Under the pieces are notes generated by a model. It made no database searches. It was not told the origin of the DNA and was given only the letters and a program-made list of their open reading frames with translations. A stretch of 64,000 bases of DNA from CAZKWG01 sp964615375. GTDB lineage: Bacteria; Myxococcota_A; UBA796; CAZKWG01. Position numbers and translations under genes: made by a program. The stretch spans positions 186,001-250,000 of the forward strand of contig CAZTOW010000009.1 of NCBI GenBank assembly GCA_964615375.1, written 5' to 3'. This document shows, piece after piece, positions 8,547 to 16,301 of this stretch. Position 1 is the stretch's first letter; every line of letters begins with the position of its first letter.

Positions 8547-10256
8547 CTACGGCCCCACCAGCGTGGGCATGTAGGCCCCTCCGGCCAGGATGAGGTAGGC
8601 CGCGCCCGCGTACGAGGCATAGGTGTCGTCACTGTACGCGCCGACCAGCAGATCGTTCAGCCCGTCGCCGTCCGTGTCCCCGACGTCCGCGATCACGCTC
8701 GCGAAGCCGTCGAATGCCTCAGCGGAGTTGAAGCGCGGAGACACATCGGAGAGATCGATGGCCCCCGACACGGGGCCATAGAGGAGGTGGACGACGCCGG
8801 AGCCGTCCGTAGGATACCTCTCGTCCATGGACGCGACATAGAAGTCCGTCAGCCCGTCTCCGTCCTGGTCCCCCGCCGACGCGAGCGAGCTCCCCGCCTC
8901 CGAACCCCTCCCCTCTCCCACCAGACGCGCCTGCGCCTCCGCCAGGCTGTGCTTCCCGCTGACGCTGCCCAGCACGAGGTACACGAAGCCCTGCTCCGCG
9001 TCGGTCGCCAGCTCTCCCCCGGGCCCGCCGACGAGGAGATCTACCAGGCCATCGCCGTTCGCGTCGTCCAAGCCGATGAGCTCTGCGCCAGCGGCCACGC
9101 CGTGGTCCTCCCCCATCAGCTTCACGTCTGCGTCAGCCAGAGGCAGGTCACCCTCCGGCGTGTGCGTGATGAGGTAGACGGCGCCAGCATAGGATCCCTG
9201 CTCGCAATTCCCTGAAGCCCCAATCGCCAGGTCGGACAAACCATCCCCATCCCAGTCGCCGATCCTCCCGAGTGCATGCCCAGCACTGTCCTCAGTGTCC
9301 TCACCGAGCAACCGCGCACCGGCTTCCGCCATGGTACCGGAGCCAGACAAGGGCCCCTGGAGCAGATACACCGTCCCAAAATTCTCTTCATCGCCAAGTT
9401 CCGTCCATTCGCTCTCTTCCTCCTTCGCACAGTATCCGACAGAGCTGTCTTCGACAGATACCGACATCTCATATGCGCCTACGAGCATATCTGGCCAGCC
9501 GTCGCCGTCCGTATCTCCAGGGCTTGCCAGACGCCAGCCTCCTGTTGAATCGCCATCCTCCCCTTCCAATCGACCAGCGGCGGCGTCCATCGACAGGCTC
9601 CCGCTTATCGGACCCGCAAAGACCATCATCACCTCAGTCTCCTCCCCGACTGGATCCCCTGAAACGATCAGATCGCCAAACCCGTCTCCGTCCAGATCTC
9701 CAACGGAGCTCTGGAGACCATACCGCCAGAGCACCTCATCAGAGTTCTCCAGCGTTCCATTTGCGTCACTGTCCATCACTTCACCCCAGACAGGCCCGAG
9801 GAACAGATACGCATCCCCAGAATGCGTCGCATGGACCAGTAGATCCCCCAGGCCGTCACCGTTCACGTCCCCAGGTCCCGCCACCCAGTTCCCGAAGAAC
9901 CCCTCCTCCACTGTCCCCATCAGGCGCGCATCCGCGTTGGCGACGCCATACTCACCCGCTGGACCGCACAGGGACTCGGCCGTCTCTCCGCGCCAGTCGT
10001 CGCAGTCGTTCGCTACGCCATCGCCACAGATCTCGGGGGCGCCGGGGTACAGGTCCGCGCGCGTGTCGTCGCAATCGTCTGCGCTCGCAGCGTAGCCGGA
10101 GAGTGCCTCACACGCCTCGAACTCCGGCTCTGTGCCCTCTGGACCATGGCCGTCACCATCCACATCCATATACCACGCGACGCGCTCGCAGGCGTCTTTG
10201 TCCGCGTCAGAACAGCCGAAGAGAAGGAATGGGAGAGCGACGAGGAGGTGAGACAT
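8547..10256 (-). CDS. FG-GAP repeat lipoprotein, module copy A
   Basis: This 569-aa lipoprotein has a lipobox ending LLFGC near residue 15. An Asp-rich DVDGDGHG motif and a MopE-like Cys motif (DCDD...YPGAPEICGDGVANDCDD) follow, then about seven FG-GAP repeats of the form GDxNGDGLxDLLVG, which bind calcium in integrin-like seven-bladed propellers. It should sit on the outer membrane or cell surface and bind ligand or partner protein. It is the last gene of the module, 12 bp behind the beta-helix gene. It is clearly diverged from copies B and C although built the same way. Third codon positions from about 9.13 kb onwards are much less GC-rich than in neighbouring genes. Confidence 0.88.
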   Translation of the reverse strand: MSHLLVALPFLLFGCSDADKDACERVAWYMDVDGDGHGPEGTEPEFEACEALSGYAASADDCDDTRADLYPGAPEICGDGVANDCDDWRGETAESLCGPAGEYGVANADARLMGTVEEGFFGNWVAGPGDVNGDGLGDLLVHATHSGDAYLFLGPVWGEVMDSDANGTLENSDEVLWRYGLQSSVGDLDGDGFGDLIVSGDPVGEETEVMMVFAGPISGSLSMDAAAGRLEGEDGDSTGGWRLASPGDTDGDGWPDMLVGAYEMSVSVEDSSVGYCAKEEESEWTELGDEENFGTVYLLQGPLSGSGTMAEAGARLLGEDTEDSAGHALGRIGDWDGDGLSDLAIGASGNCEQGSYAGAVYLITHTPEGDLPLADADVKLMGEDHGVAAGAELIGLDDANGDGLVDLLVGGPGGELATDAEQGFVYLVLGSVSGKHSLAEAQARLVGEGRGSEAGSSLASAGDQDGDGLTDFYVASMDERYPTDGSGVVHLLYGPVSGAIDLSDVSPRFNSAEAFDGFASVIADVGDTDGDGLNDLLVGAYSDDTYASYAGAAYLILAGGAYMPTLVGP

Positions 10257-10268
10257 CCCGTACTCCCG

Positions 10269-13200
10269 TTAGCGCTCCAACGAGCGCGCAGAAGAGAAGG
10301 CAGCCTTCGCGTGGACACCTCGACGACCGCGACTCTTGGCGCTCACAGAAACTTCGTAGGCGCCGAGATCGATCTCGCCATACACAGACCGCGCCTCGAA
10401 GTCCTGGCTCAACGCAGCGCCAAGATCCGCGCCGCCGGGCAGAATACGCTCATCGGAGAGCCCCTTGTTCGCCACCGCGGGAAACAGCCATCCAGCGAGT
10501 GAGTAGTTCATCGCACCCACAGCGACGGCGGAGGTCCCTTTGATGGTGTCTGCCAATAACGCGCCATTGGCTTGACTTAGCTCTATGAATTCCGCATAGT
10601 TAGCGAACCCTGCGGTCCATAGGGCAAGTGGACCTGTGAGTTGCAGCCCGTGTTCCTCCAGCCCCTCGACACCATCGACCCAGGTCTCGCTCGCCGTTGC
10701 AACCGAGACCGCTACTCCATGCCAGAGGACACCGTCCGCCTCGTTCCCATTCGTGTCGACCGCTGGATCCTCATCGGAACGTTTCCAGCCATCCATGAGT
10801 GAGAGGTCCCACCCGATATATCCATTGTAGTCACTCCAAGCACGCTCGCGACTCATCGATAGAGTATCACCCCATAACAACTGCACCTTATACCAAAGGT
10901 CATCCGGTTTCCCATCATCCCTCACCCCCGCATCTCGTCCATTATGAAGGAACAGGTTGTTGTAGATGAAAACCCGATCCATCGACTCGCCGCTCGCACC
11001 ATCCGTGTCGTTGCCCTCCTCCAACACCTGCACTCCCGCCCAGAGGTTGTGTGCGATGGTGTTGTTGATGATGTAGACATCCTCAACCTCATAGCGTACA
11101 TCTGCCCCCTTGGCATCGGAGTCTGCTGGCGTCGCGGACAGCGCTGTCGCCACCCGGATCCCGTTCTTGTGGTTCATGTAGATCAGGTTTCGATAGATGT
11201 ACACTTCCCCGGTCGGGATCTGGTAGTAGTTCGGATCATTGTACCACCCGTCGTTCTCCGAGTTGGTGACCACCACGCCATGCGCGTTCCCATAGATCCG
11301 ATTCTGATAGACGTGAACGCCTCGCGTCCCGTCGTTCAACGCGATCCCCGTGAAGTTCCTTTGCCCGAGGATCCGATTGCCACGGATCACGGTGGTCGGT
11401 GCGGAGGTCGGCGTTCGGTCGGCCCTCACGCCCTTGAGATCGATCCCATCCTCGCCAAACCCGTCCACCTGATCGCCGGATGTCGATGGACCACCACGGT
11501 ATATCTGGTAGCCGTAGTCTGTATCTTCGCAGCCGGCGCCCGTCGACGAGGTACAAGGCACCTCCAGAACCCAGTCTTCTCCCTTACAGAGTGTGACGGA
11601 CGTCCTTGAGGGAACGAACTGAGCAGATCCATCCTTGGTTGAGTAACACAGCTTGTAGTGCAACGCGATGAAGTTCTCCGCGATCAGGTGCCCGCTGGAT
11701 CCCCCCTGCGAGACGATCCCGTCCACCCCTCGAACATTGGTCCCCCTCAACGAGCACTTCAAGACCATGCAGTTGGTCGCCATGAAGCCGATGCCGATGT
11801 CCGCATCTGCGGTGTTGTAGCCCGTGTCGCGCACCATACATTCGATCAGGTTGATGTACTCGGGATACCGCTGCGAGGCGTAGATCTCCGCGATCCCATC
11901 CGCGACCGTCAGGGCCGGATCCACGTCTGTGGACTTGACCCCGAAGCTCACCCCTCCACCCGCGTTCTGCTCGAGGAGCAGCTTCATGTACCAGTGGTGC
12001 TTCGAGCCGCCCCGGGTGTTGATCGCGACGGCGAAGCCGCGCAGGCGGAGGTAGCTCATCACCACATAGCAGCAGTCCAGGAACTGAATCCCGAGGACGT
12101 CCCGGTCATACTTCGCGCCCTCGGGCGCGCCGACGACGCCATCGAGCAGCGGGTACTCGGGCGTGCCTCCCGAGACCGCCCTCGCCCCGTACTCCACCCC
12201 CTCCGTGTCTGCCCAGATCAGCGACTCGCTGTCGAGCGCGTAAGCCGAGATGCACAGGGGGCTCGAATTGCTGCCCTTGAATCCGCGCACGACCAGCACA
12301 GCCTTGCCCGCCTTCACCGGGTCCGTGCTCACATCGGTCCAGTGCGGATCGTCATCGGGTCCCGCGGCCCAGTCGATCGCCCCATCGACCTCCTCCGGGG
12401 TGTGCTCTTCGGACCCATCCCAGGTCCGCCCAGCGCGAAGGTACACCTCCGCGCCCTCGACGCAGGTCTGCTGTCTGTCCATGCCCTCATAGATCTCGTC
12501 GTTCAACCACCGCTCGACGCGCCGCAAGGTCCTCCAGGGCAGCAGCACGCCGACGACGATCACCCCGTAGTCTTCCAGCTCCAAGGTCCCCGGGAAGTCA
12601 TCGTCTCCCAGCTCGCTGTCCACATAACGGGGACCATCCGTCACTGCGAGCGTCTTCGTACATCCACACGGCGCGCCGTCGCCCGGCTGGAGATTCAGCT
12701 CCGCGGAGGGGGGAGCCTCCTGCTCCGCCTCCTCCGGCCAGGTCTCCGCGCGCAGACGCCGCGTCAGGCCACGCGCCTGACCAGCCTCCGCCCGCGCGAG
12801 GAGAGGAGCGGTCACCGCCTGCCAGGCCTCCTCGTTCAGATGGATGGGCTGTCCCGCGAGCTCCTGCTGACGTGCCTCTCCCCATCGAAGGACGCTCGCG
12901 AGCCATGCGCCGTCGACCACATGGGTCGCCTCGGTCGTGGGCTCCCGCGGGGGGCGCTTCCGCGGCTTCGGCTCCTTGCAGGCGCAGTCCCCCTCCTCCG
13001 GTACAGGCGTCCACTCCTGGGGCGCCCCGTCCTTGCGCGGCGTCCCCACCGCCCGCGCCTTGCGCGCGTGCTCCTCCCACAGGCGCGGGCGCTCCACGGG
13101 CGGCGGCGAGCCCCCCTTCCGCGGCGCGGACGCAGCGGGCCAGCGCTTCGAGGCCAGGATCGCGTCGGGCACGTCGTGGTCGCCCAACGCGCCGCAACAG

Positions 13201-13277
13201 CGGTTCACCGCCGCATCGCGGACCCGCATCTCCGCGATCAGGGTGGCCATGGACGGGAACGGGCTCTGGCGCTTCAT
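10269..13277 (-). CDS. large right-handed beta-helix protein, module copy A
   Basis: This 1002-aa protein has three parts. The first 60 residues (opening MKRQSPFPSMATLIAEMR) are almost identical in all three module copies and contain no signal peptide. A Pro/Arg-rich variable linker follows to about residue 210. Then comes a parallel beta-helix that begins RYVDSELGDDDFPGTL, as in DUF1565/NosD-type proteins, with strands such as VYIYRNLIYMNHKNGIRV and a closing DLGAYEV. Such folds bind or cleave polysaccharides; I see no certain catalytic set. Export, if any, must use another route than Sec. It is 84 residues longer than copies B and C and diverged in the helix. Its 3' half is AT-richer at third positions. 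Confidence 0.85.
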   Translation of the reverse strand: MKRQSPFPSMATLIAEMRVRDAAVNRCCGALGDHDVPDAILASKRWPAASAPRKGGSPPPVERPRLWEEHARKARAVGTPRKDGAPQEWTPVPEEGDCACKEPKPRKRPPREPTTEATHVVDGAWLASVLRWGEARQQELAGQPIHLNEEAWQAVTAPLLARAEAGQARGLTRRLRAETWPEEAEQEAPPSAELNLQPGDGAPCGCTKTLAVTDGPRYVDSELGDDDFPGTLELEDYGVIVVGVLLPWRTLRRVERWLNDEIYEGMDRQQTCVEGAEVYLRAGRTWDGSEEHTPEEVDGAIDWAAGPDDDPHWTDVSTDPVKAGKAVLVVRGFKGSNSSPLCISAYALDSESLIWADTEGVEYGARAVSGGTPEYPLLDGVVGAPEGAKYDRDVLGIQFLDCCYVVMSYLRLRGFAVAINTRGGSKHHWYMKLLLEQNAGGGVSFGVKSTDVDPALTVADGIAEIYASQRYPEYINLIECMVRDTGYNTADADIGIGFMATNCMVLKCSLRGTNVRGVDGIVSQGGSSGHLIAENFIALHYKLCYSTKDGSAQFVPSRTSVTLCKGEDWVLEVPCTSSTGAGCEDTDYGYQIYRGGPSTSGDQVDGFGEDGIDLKGVRADRTPTSAPTTVIRGNRILGQRNFTGIALNDGTRGVHVYQNRIYGNAHGVVVTNSENDGWYNDPNYYQIPTGEVYIYRNLIYMNHKNGIRVATALSATPADSDAKGADVRYEVEDVYIINNTIAHNLWAGVQVLEEGNDTDGASGESMDRVFIYNNLFLHNGRDAGVRDDGKPDDLWYKVQLLWGDTLSMSRERAWSDYNGYIGWDLSLMDGWKRSDEDPAVDTNGNEADGVLWHGVAVSVATASETWVDGVEGLEEHGLQLTGPLALWTAGFANYAEFIELSQANGALLADTIKGTSAVAVGAMNYSLAGWLFPAVANKGLSDERILPGGADLGAALSQDFEARSVYGEIDLGAYEVSVSAKSRGRRGVHAKAAFSSARSLER

Positions 13278-13294
13278 CTCCGCCTCCTAACGCT

Positions 13295-13639
13295 TCAACC
13301 CTTGGCGATCACATCCAGGCTCACCACCGCCTCCCCGGACAGCGTGCCGGAGAGGAACCAGCACACGTAGCGGGTGAACGTCGAGACGGGGATCCAGCTC
13401 ACGCCCGCCGCCGTCAAGGAGACCTCGCAGGCGCTCGCAAAGTCCACGTAGCAGCCCTCTTCGTTGACCAACGCATGCCGCAAGCAGACCTTCGGCGACT
13501 CACCGTCGGTGGTGCTGTGGACCGTGAACACGACGTGCAGCTCCGTATAGCCCCCGAGATCCAAGGCCCCCGACAGATCGGCGGCGCTGTCGCGGGTCAA
13601 CGTGACCTTATCCAGGATCTTCCAGACCATCATGGACAT
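13295..13639 (-). CDS. conserved 114-aa module protein, copy A
   Basis: This small protein starts MSMMVWKILDKV and appears rich in beta-strands (ELHVVFTVHS, SWIPVSTFTRYVCWFLSG, AVVSLDVIAKG). It has no signal peptide or membrane helix. The ATG at 13639 has GGGAGG seven bases upstream. It lies 17 bp before the beta-helix gene and 11 bp behind the 137-aa gene, so it is in the same transcript. Its nucleotide sequence looks identical to copy B. Its last strand pattern (short aromatic strands ending in alternating V/L) resembles that of the 137-aa protein, suggesting related jelly-roll-like folds. I do not recognise the family. Confidence 0.8.
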   Translation of the reverse strand: MSMMVWKILDKVTLTRDSAADLSGALDLGGYTELHVVFTVHSTTDGESPKVCLRHALVNEEGCYVDFASACEVSLTAAGVSWIPVSTFTRYVCWFLSGTLSGEAVVSLDVIAKG

Positions 13640-13650
13640 GGCGACCTCCC

Positions 13651-14064
13651 TCAGCTCTTGAAGGTGAAGACCAGCGTGGCCGAGCACACGGCCCGCTCGA
13701 TGTTGGTGCCGCTGGCGTTGGCCACCGCGAGCCCGTAGCGCATGTACAGCCCGAAGCTGGTCGAGGTGGAGTAGGCCGTCTGGATCACGTCCTGGTTCGC
13801 GGACACCGCGCTGAAGAGGTCCACGGGGCCGTTCCAGCGCCGCCCGTCGATGCTCCACCAGAAGACGACACGCCAGGTGAACTGGGCTGTTCTGTTCTCA
13901 GTCGAGGTCTGCACCTGGAGAGAATCAAGGTAGGGTCCCCACTCGAGGGCCTCGGGGAGCTGGATGTCGATATAGCTCGGCGTGGTCGTGCCGTCTGTCT
14001 GGAGTTGCATCTTCTGGATGAAGCTCAGCACGCGGACCTTGGAGAAGCTGCTCGAATTGCGCAA
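13651..14064 (-). CDS. conserved 137-aa module protein, copy A
   Basis: First gene of module A. It appears beta-rich, with FTWRVVFWWSIDGRRW near the middle and a C-terminal AVCSATLVFTFKS; no signal peptide. The start is uncertain. I chose TTG at 14064, preceded by GAGGTG in all three copies, because the frame from there (VRVLSFIQK) is conserved. ATG at 14010 would give 119 aa but has only a weak ribosome site. It is followed after 11 bp by the 114-aa gene. The two small proteins could form a complex with the beta-helix protein, but that rests only on conserved gene order. Family not recognised. Confidence 0.72.
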   Translation of the reverse strand: MRNSSSFSKVRVLSFIQKMQLQTDGTTTPSYIDIQLPEALEWGPYLDSLQVQTSTENRTAQFTWRVVFWWSIDGRRWNGPVDLFSAVSANQDVIQTAYSTSTSFGLYMRYGLAVANASGTNIERAVCSATLVFTFKS

Positions 14065-14200
14065 GAGGCACCTCGCAATAAGAAGGCGGGTGAGGAGCCC
14101 AGGGCGACATGCCCCAGGGCTCGAGATCAGCATGACAGGTCCGCGGGAGACCGGGAAGACATGCTGAATATGGAATTGATCGAAAAAAAAATACTCCCAG
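14065..14200 (-). promoter_or_regulatory. conserved leader/promoter region of module A
   Basis: About 135 bp upstream of the first module gene is conserved in copies A, B and C and then ends abruptly. It holds an uninterrupted T-tract of nine on the coding strand (near 14183-14191), an AT-rich patch with CATATTC about 15 bases after it that could be a -10 element, and a GC hairpin near 14097-14121 with the loop ATGTC. The exact promoter elements cannot be fixed by eye. Confidence 0.45.
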
Positions 14201-14221
14201 TATGATCGACTCCTCGCGCAC

Positions 14222-14497
14222 CTCGACCCGCTTGCCGCGCGCCTGCTCCAGAGCCCCGCCGAGGCCGGGCCGGGGCCGCTGCTGCTCTGGGTGCTGGGGG
14301 CGGGGCTGCTCTTCCGCGGCGCGCTGCCCATCCGGGCGGGGTGGGCGCTCTCGGCGGCGAACTGCGTGCTCGCGCTGTGGCCGCTGAGCCCGGTGCACGG
14401 GTTGATGGTGGCGGGGGCGCTGGCGGCGGTGGGGCGGCGGTGGGGGCTGGGCGCGGCGCTGCTGGCGGAGGGGGTGGCGTTGGTGGTCAGGGGGTGA
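14222..14497 (+). pseudogene. duplicated 3' fragment of the ABC permease gene (first copy)
   Basis: The last 92 codons match the end of the intact permease gene (8242-8517) in frame, with roughly 17 mismatches in the last 265 bp by eye. Most leave the protein unchanged or similar. There is no start region: it joins directly to the leader of module A at about 14.2 kb. Its stop overlaps the end of the convergent FG-GAP gene of module B by 11 bp. It is a relic rather than a gene, although an internal ATG leaves a 68-codon open frame. Confidence 0.85.
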
Positions 14498-16301
14498 CGG
14501 TCCCGGTGAGGATGGGGCCGCTGCCGAGGAGGAGGTGGGCGGCGCCGGCGTCAGTGGTGCCTTCGTCGTCGCCCGGCGCGCCGAGCAGGATGTCTGCACG
14601 ACCGTCGGCGTCCATGTCGCCAGCAGAGGAGATCGAGCTACCAAAGGCGATACCTGTTCCCGACCCGACAATCATCTTGTCTGCGTCAGCAGGCTGAAGA
14701 CCGCCGCTCACTGGCCCATAGAGCAGGTAGACGGCTCCTCGGGTATACCCTTCCTCTCCATAGTAGTCGCCGTTCTCGCTGTTGGTCGGCTCTCCGATCA
14801 TAATGTCCGCGAACCCGTCTGCGTCCACGTCTCCAATACCCGCCAGCGTCTCTCCAATATACAGGTGATCGCCCTCTACCCCAGAGAAATTCGCCTCCCC
14901 ATCGGCGATGCCGCGAAGTCCGGGGGCGTAGCCCAGGTGAAGATACGCGCGGCCCCAAAGCTCGCCGGCAGGCCAGTTAGGAGAGCCTATCAGCAGATCC
15001 GGTGTCCCGTCTCCGTTCACGTCCCCCGCGCCGCTCAGGCTGTACCCTGCACGATCTCCACCCCACTCCCCGGGCAGTTTCAGATCTGCGTCCGCCAGGT
15101 TCAGCGTCCCCGGCTCCGGGCTGGTCAGGACATAGGCCGCTCCAGCACCACTGCCCGTGTAACACTGGCCATAGGCCCCGACAAACAGATCGGCCAGCCC
15201 GTCGCCGTCCAGATCGCCGACGTGCGCCAGGGTCGATCCAGCGTTATCGCCAGCGTCCTCGCCGAACAACTGAACATCAGCGTCCGTCCGCTTGTATTCG
15301 CCGGAGAGCGGCCTAAGAAAGAGCACGACCCCTCCGTGGGTGTCCCCGCTCTCCTCGTCCGCGTCGGTCCCCACACACGCACCCAGGTCGCTCTCATTGT
15401 CTGTGTCTATCGCTGGCCCCCCGATGAGCAGATCCTCCTGGCCGTCTCCATCGACGTCACCCGGAGCTTCCACGGTAGCGCCAAACTCTTCGATCCCATC
15501 CAACCCCACAACCCAAGCATCTGCGTCGTCGGTCGAGAGCTCACCGACGACAGGTCCGTTTAGAAGATAGGCTACACCAACGTCGTAATCCCCATCCAGG
15601 TCCTCTCGTGGGGCACCGACCATAAGCTCAGGATAACCATCTTCATTCTGGTCGCCGATGGCTGCATGCGCTGGTCGGTAGAATCGACTCCCGAGATCGT
15701 AAACGTAGAGCGATGCGTCGGCCTCAGCAAGTGAGCGAGACCCTGAGATAGCACCAAATACAACGTAAACCGTGCCATTGATCGCCGTCTGAACCACCTG
15801 CAACGATGAGACGAGCAGGTCTTCCCGACCATCTCCGTTCAAGTCACCCGCCGCAGCCACTCCTCTCCCGACGTAGTCCTCTTTCTCTACCCCGAGCAGC
15901 TTCGCATCGGAGGTCCGAATGTCGAGTGGACTCTCTGACGAGCAGACCGCGTTGGCCTCGCTTCCGTCTACGTCCAGACAGTCATTGTAGACCCCATCCA
16001 TGCAGATCTCGGGCGCGCCAGGGTACCTCTCCGCGTTGCTGTCGTCGCAGTCAGAGTCGTCCGCCACCTGACCGGGCTCCGCCTCGCAGGCCACCGTGCT
16101 GACCGCAGGGTTTCCAAAGCCGTCCCCGTCTCCGTCCGTGTACCAGATCTGCTCGACGCAGGGCGCGCCGTCGGCTGTGTCGTCGGAGGCGCCCGATTCG
16201 CTGTCCAACGATGAGTCGGATAGCGAGGGGCTGTCCGTGTCCGTGTAGGGAGTGCCCTTCTCCGGGACGCAGGCGCCGAGCAGCAGCAGGAGCAGCCTCA
16301 T
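14487..16301 (-). CDS. FG-GAP repeat lipoprotein, module copy B
   Basis: This 604-aa lipoprotein has lipobox LLLLLGAC, a Ser/Asp-rich spacer, the motif WYTDGDGDGFGNP, a MopE-like DCDD...YPGAPEIC motif and about seven FG-GAP calcium-binding repeats (for example GDLNGDGREDLLVSS). It is expected on the outer surface. The ATG overlaps the stop of the beta-helix gene (ATGA), so the two are translationally coupled. Between about 14.88 and 16.03 kb it appears identical in DNA to copy C. The signal-peptide-proximal part and the last two repeats differ, a mosaic pattern. Confidence 0.9.
   Translation of the reverse strand: MRLLLLLLGACVPEKGTPYTDTDSPSLSDSSLDSESGASDDTADGAPCVEQIWYTDGDGDGFGNPAVSTVACEAEPGQVADDSDCDDSNAERYPGAPEICMDGVYNDCLDVDGSEANAVCSSESPLDIRTSDAKLLGVEKEDYVGRGVAAAGDLNGDGREDLLVSSLQVVQTAINGTVYVVFGAISGSRSLAEADASLYVYDLGSRFYRPAHAAIGDQNEDGYPELMVGAPREDLDGDYDVGVAYLLNGPVVGELSTDDADAWVVGLDGIEEFGATVEAPGDVDGDGQEDLLIGGPAIDTDNESDLGACVGTDADEESGDTHGGVVLFLRPLSGEYKRTDADVQLFGEDAGDNAGSTLAHVGDLDGDGLADLFVGAYGQCYTGSGAGAAYVLTSPEPGTLNLADADLKLPGEWGGDRAGYSLSGAGDVNGDGTPDLLIGSPNWPAGELWGRAYLHLGYAPGLRGIADGEANFSGVEGDHLYIGETLAGIGDVDADGFADIMIGEPTNSENGDYYGEEGYTRGAVYLLYGPVSGGLQPADADKMIVGSGTGIAFGSSISSAGDMDADGRADILLGAPGDDEGTTDAGAAHLLLGSGPILTGTVTP

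Noticed and set aside
14291..14497. Short open frame in the permease fragment as a real gene
   Set aside because: It is the in-frame tail of the ABC permease with no own ribosome site; the same holds for 20245-20466.
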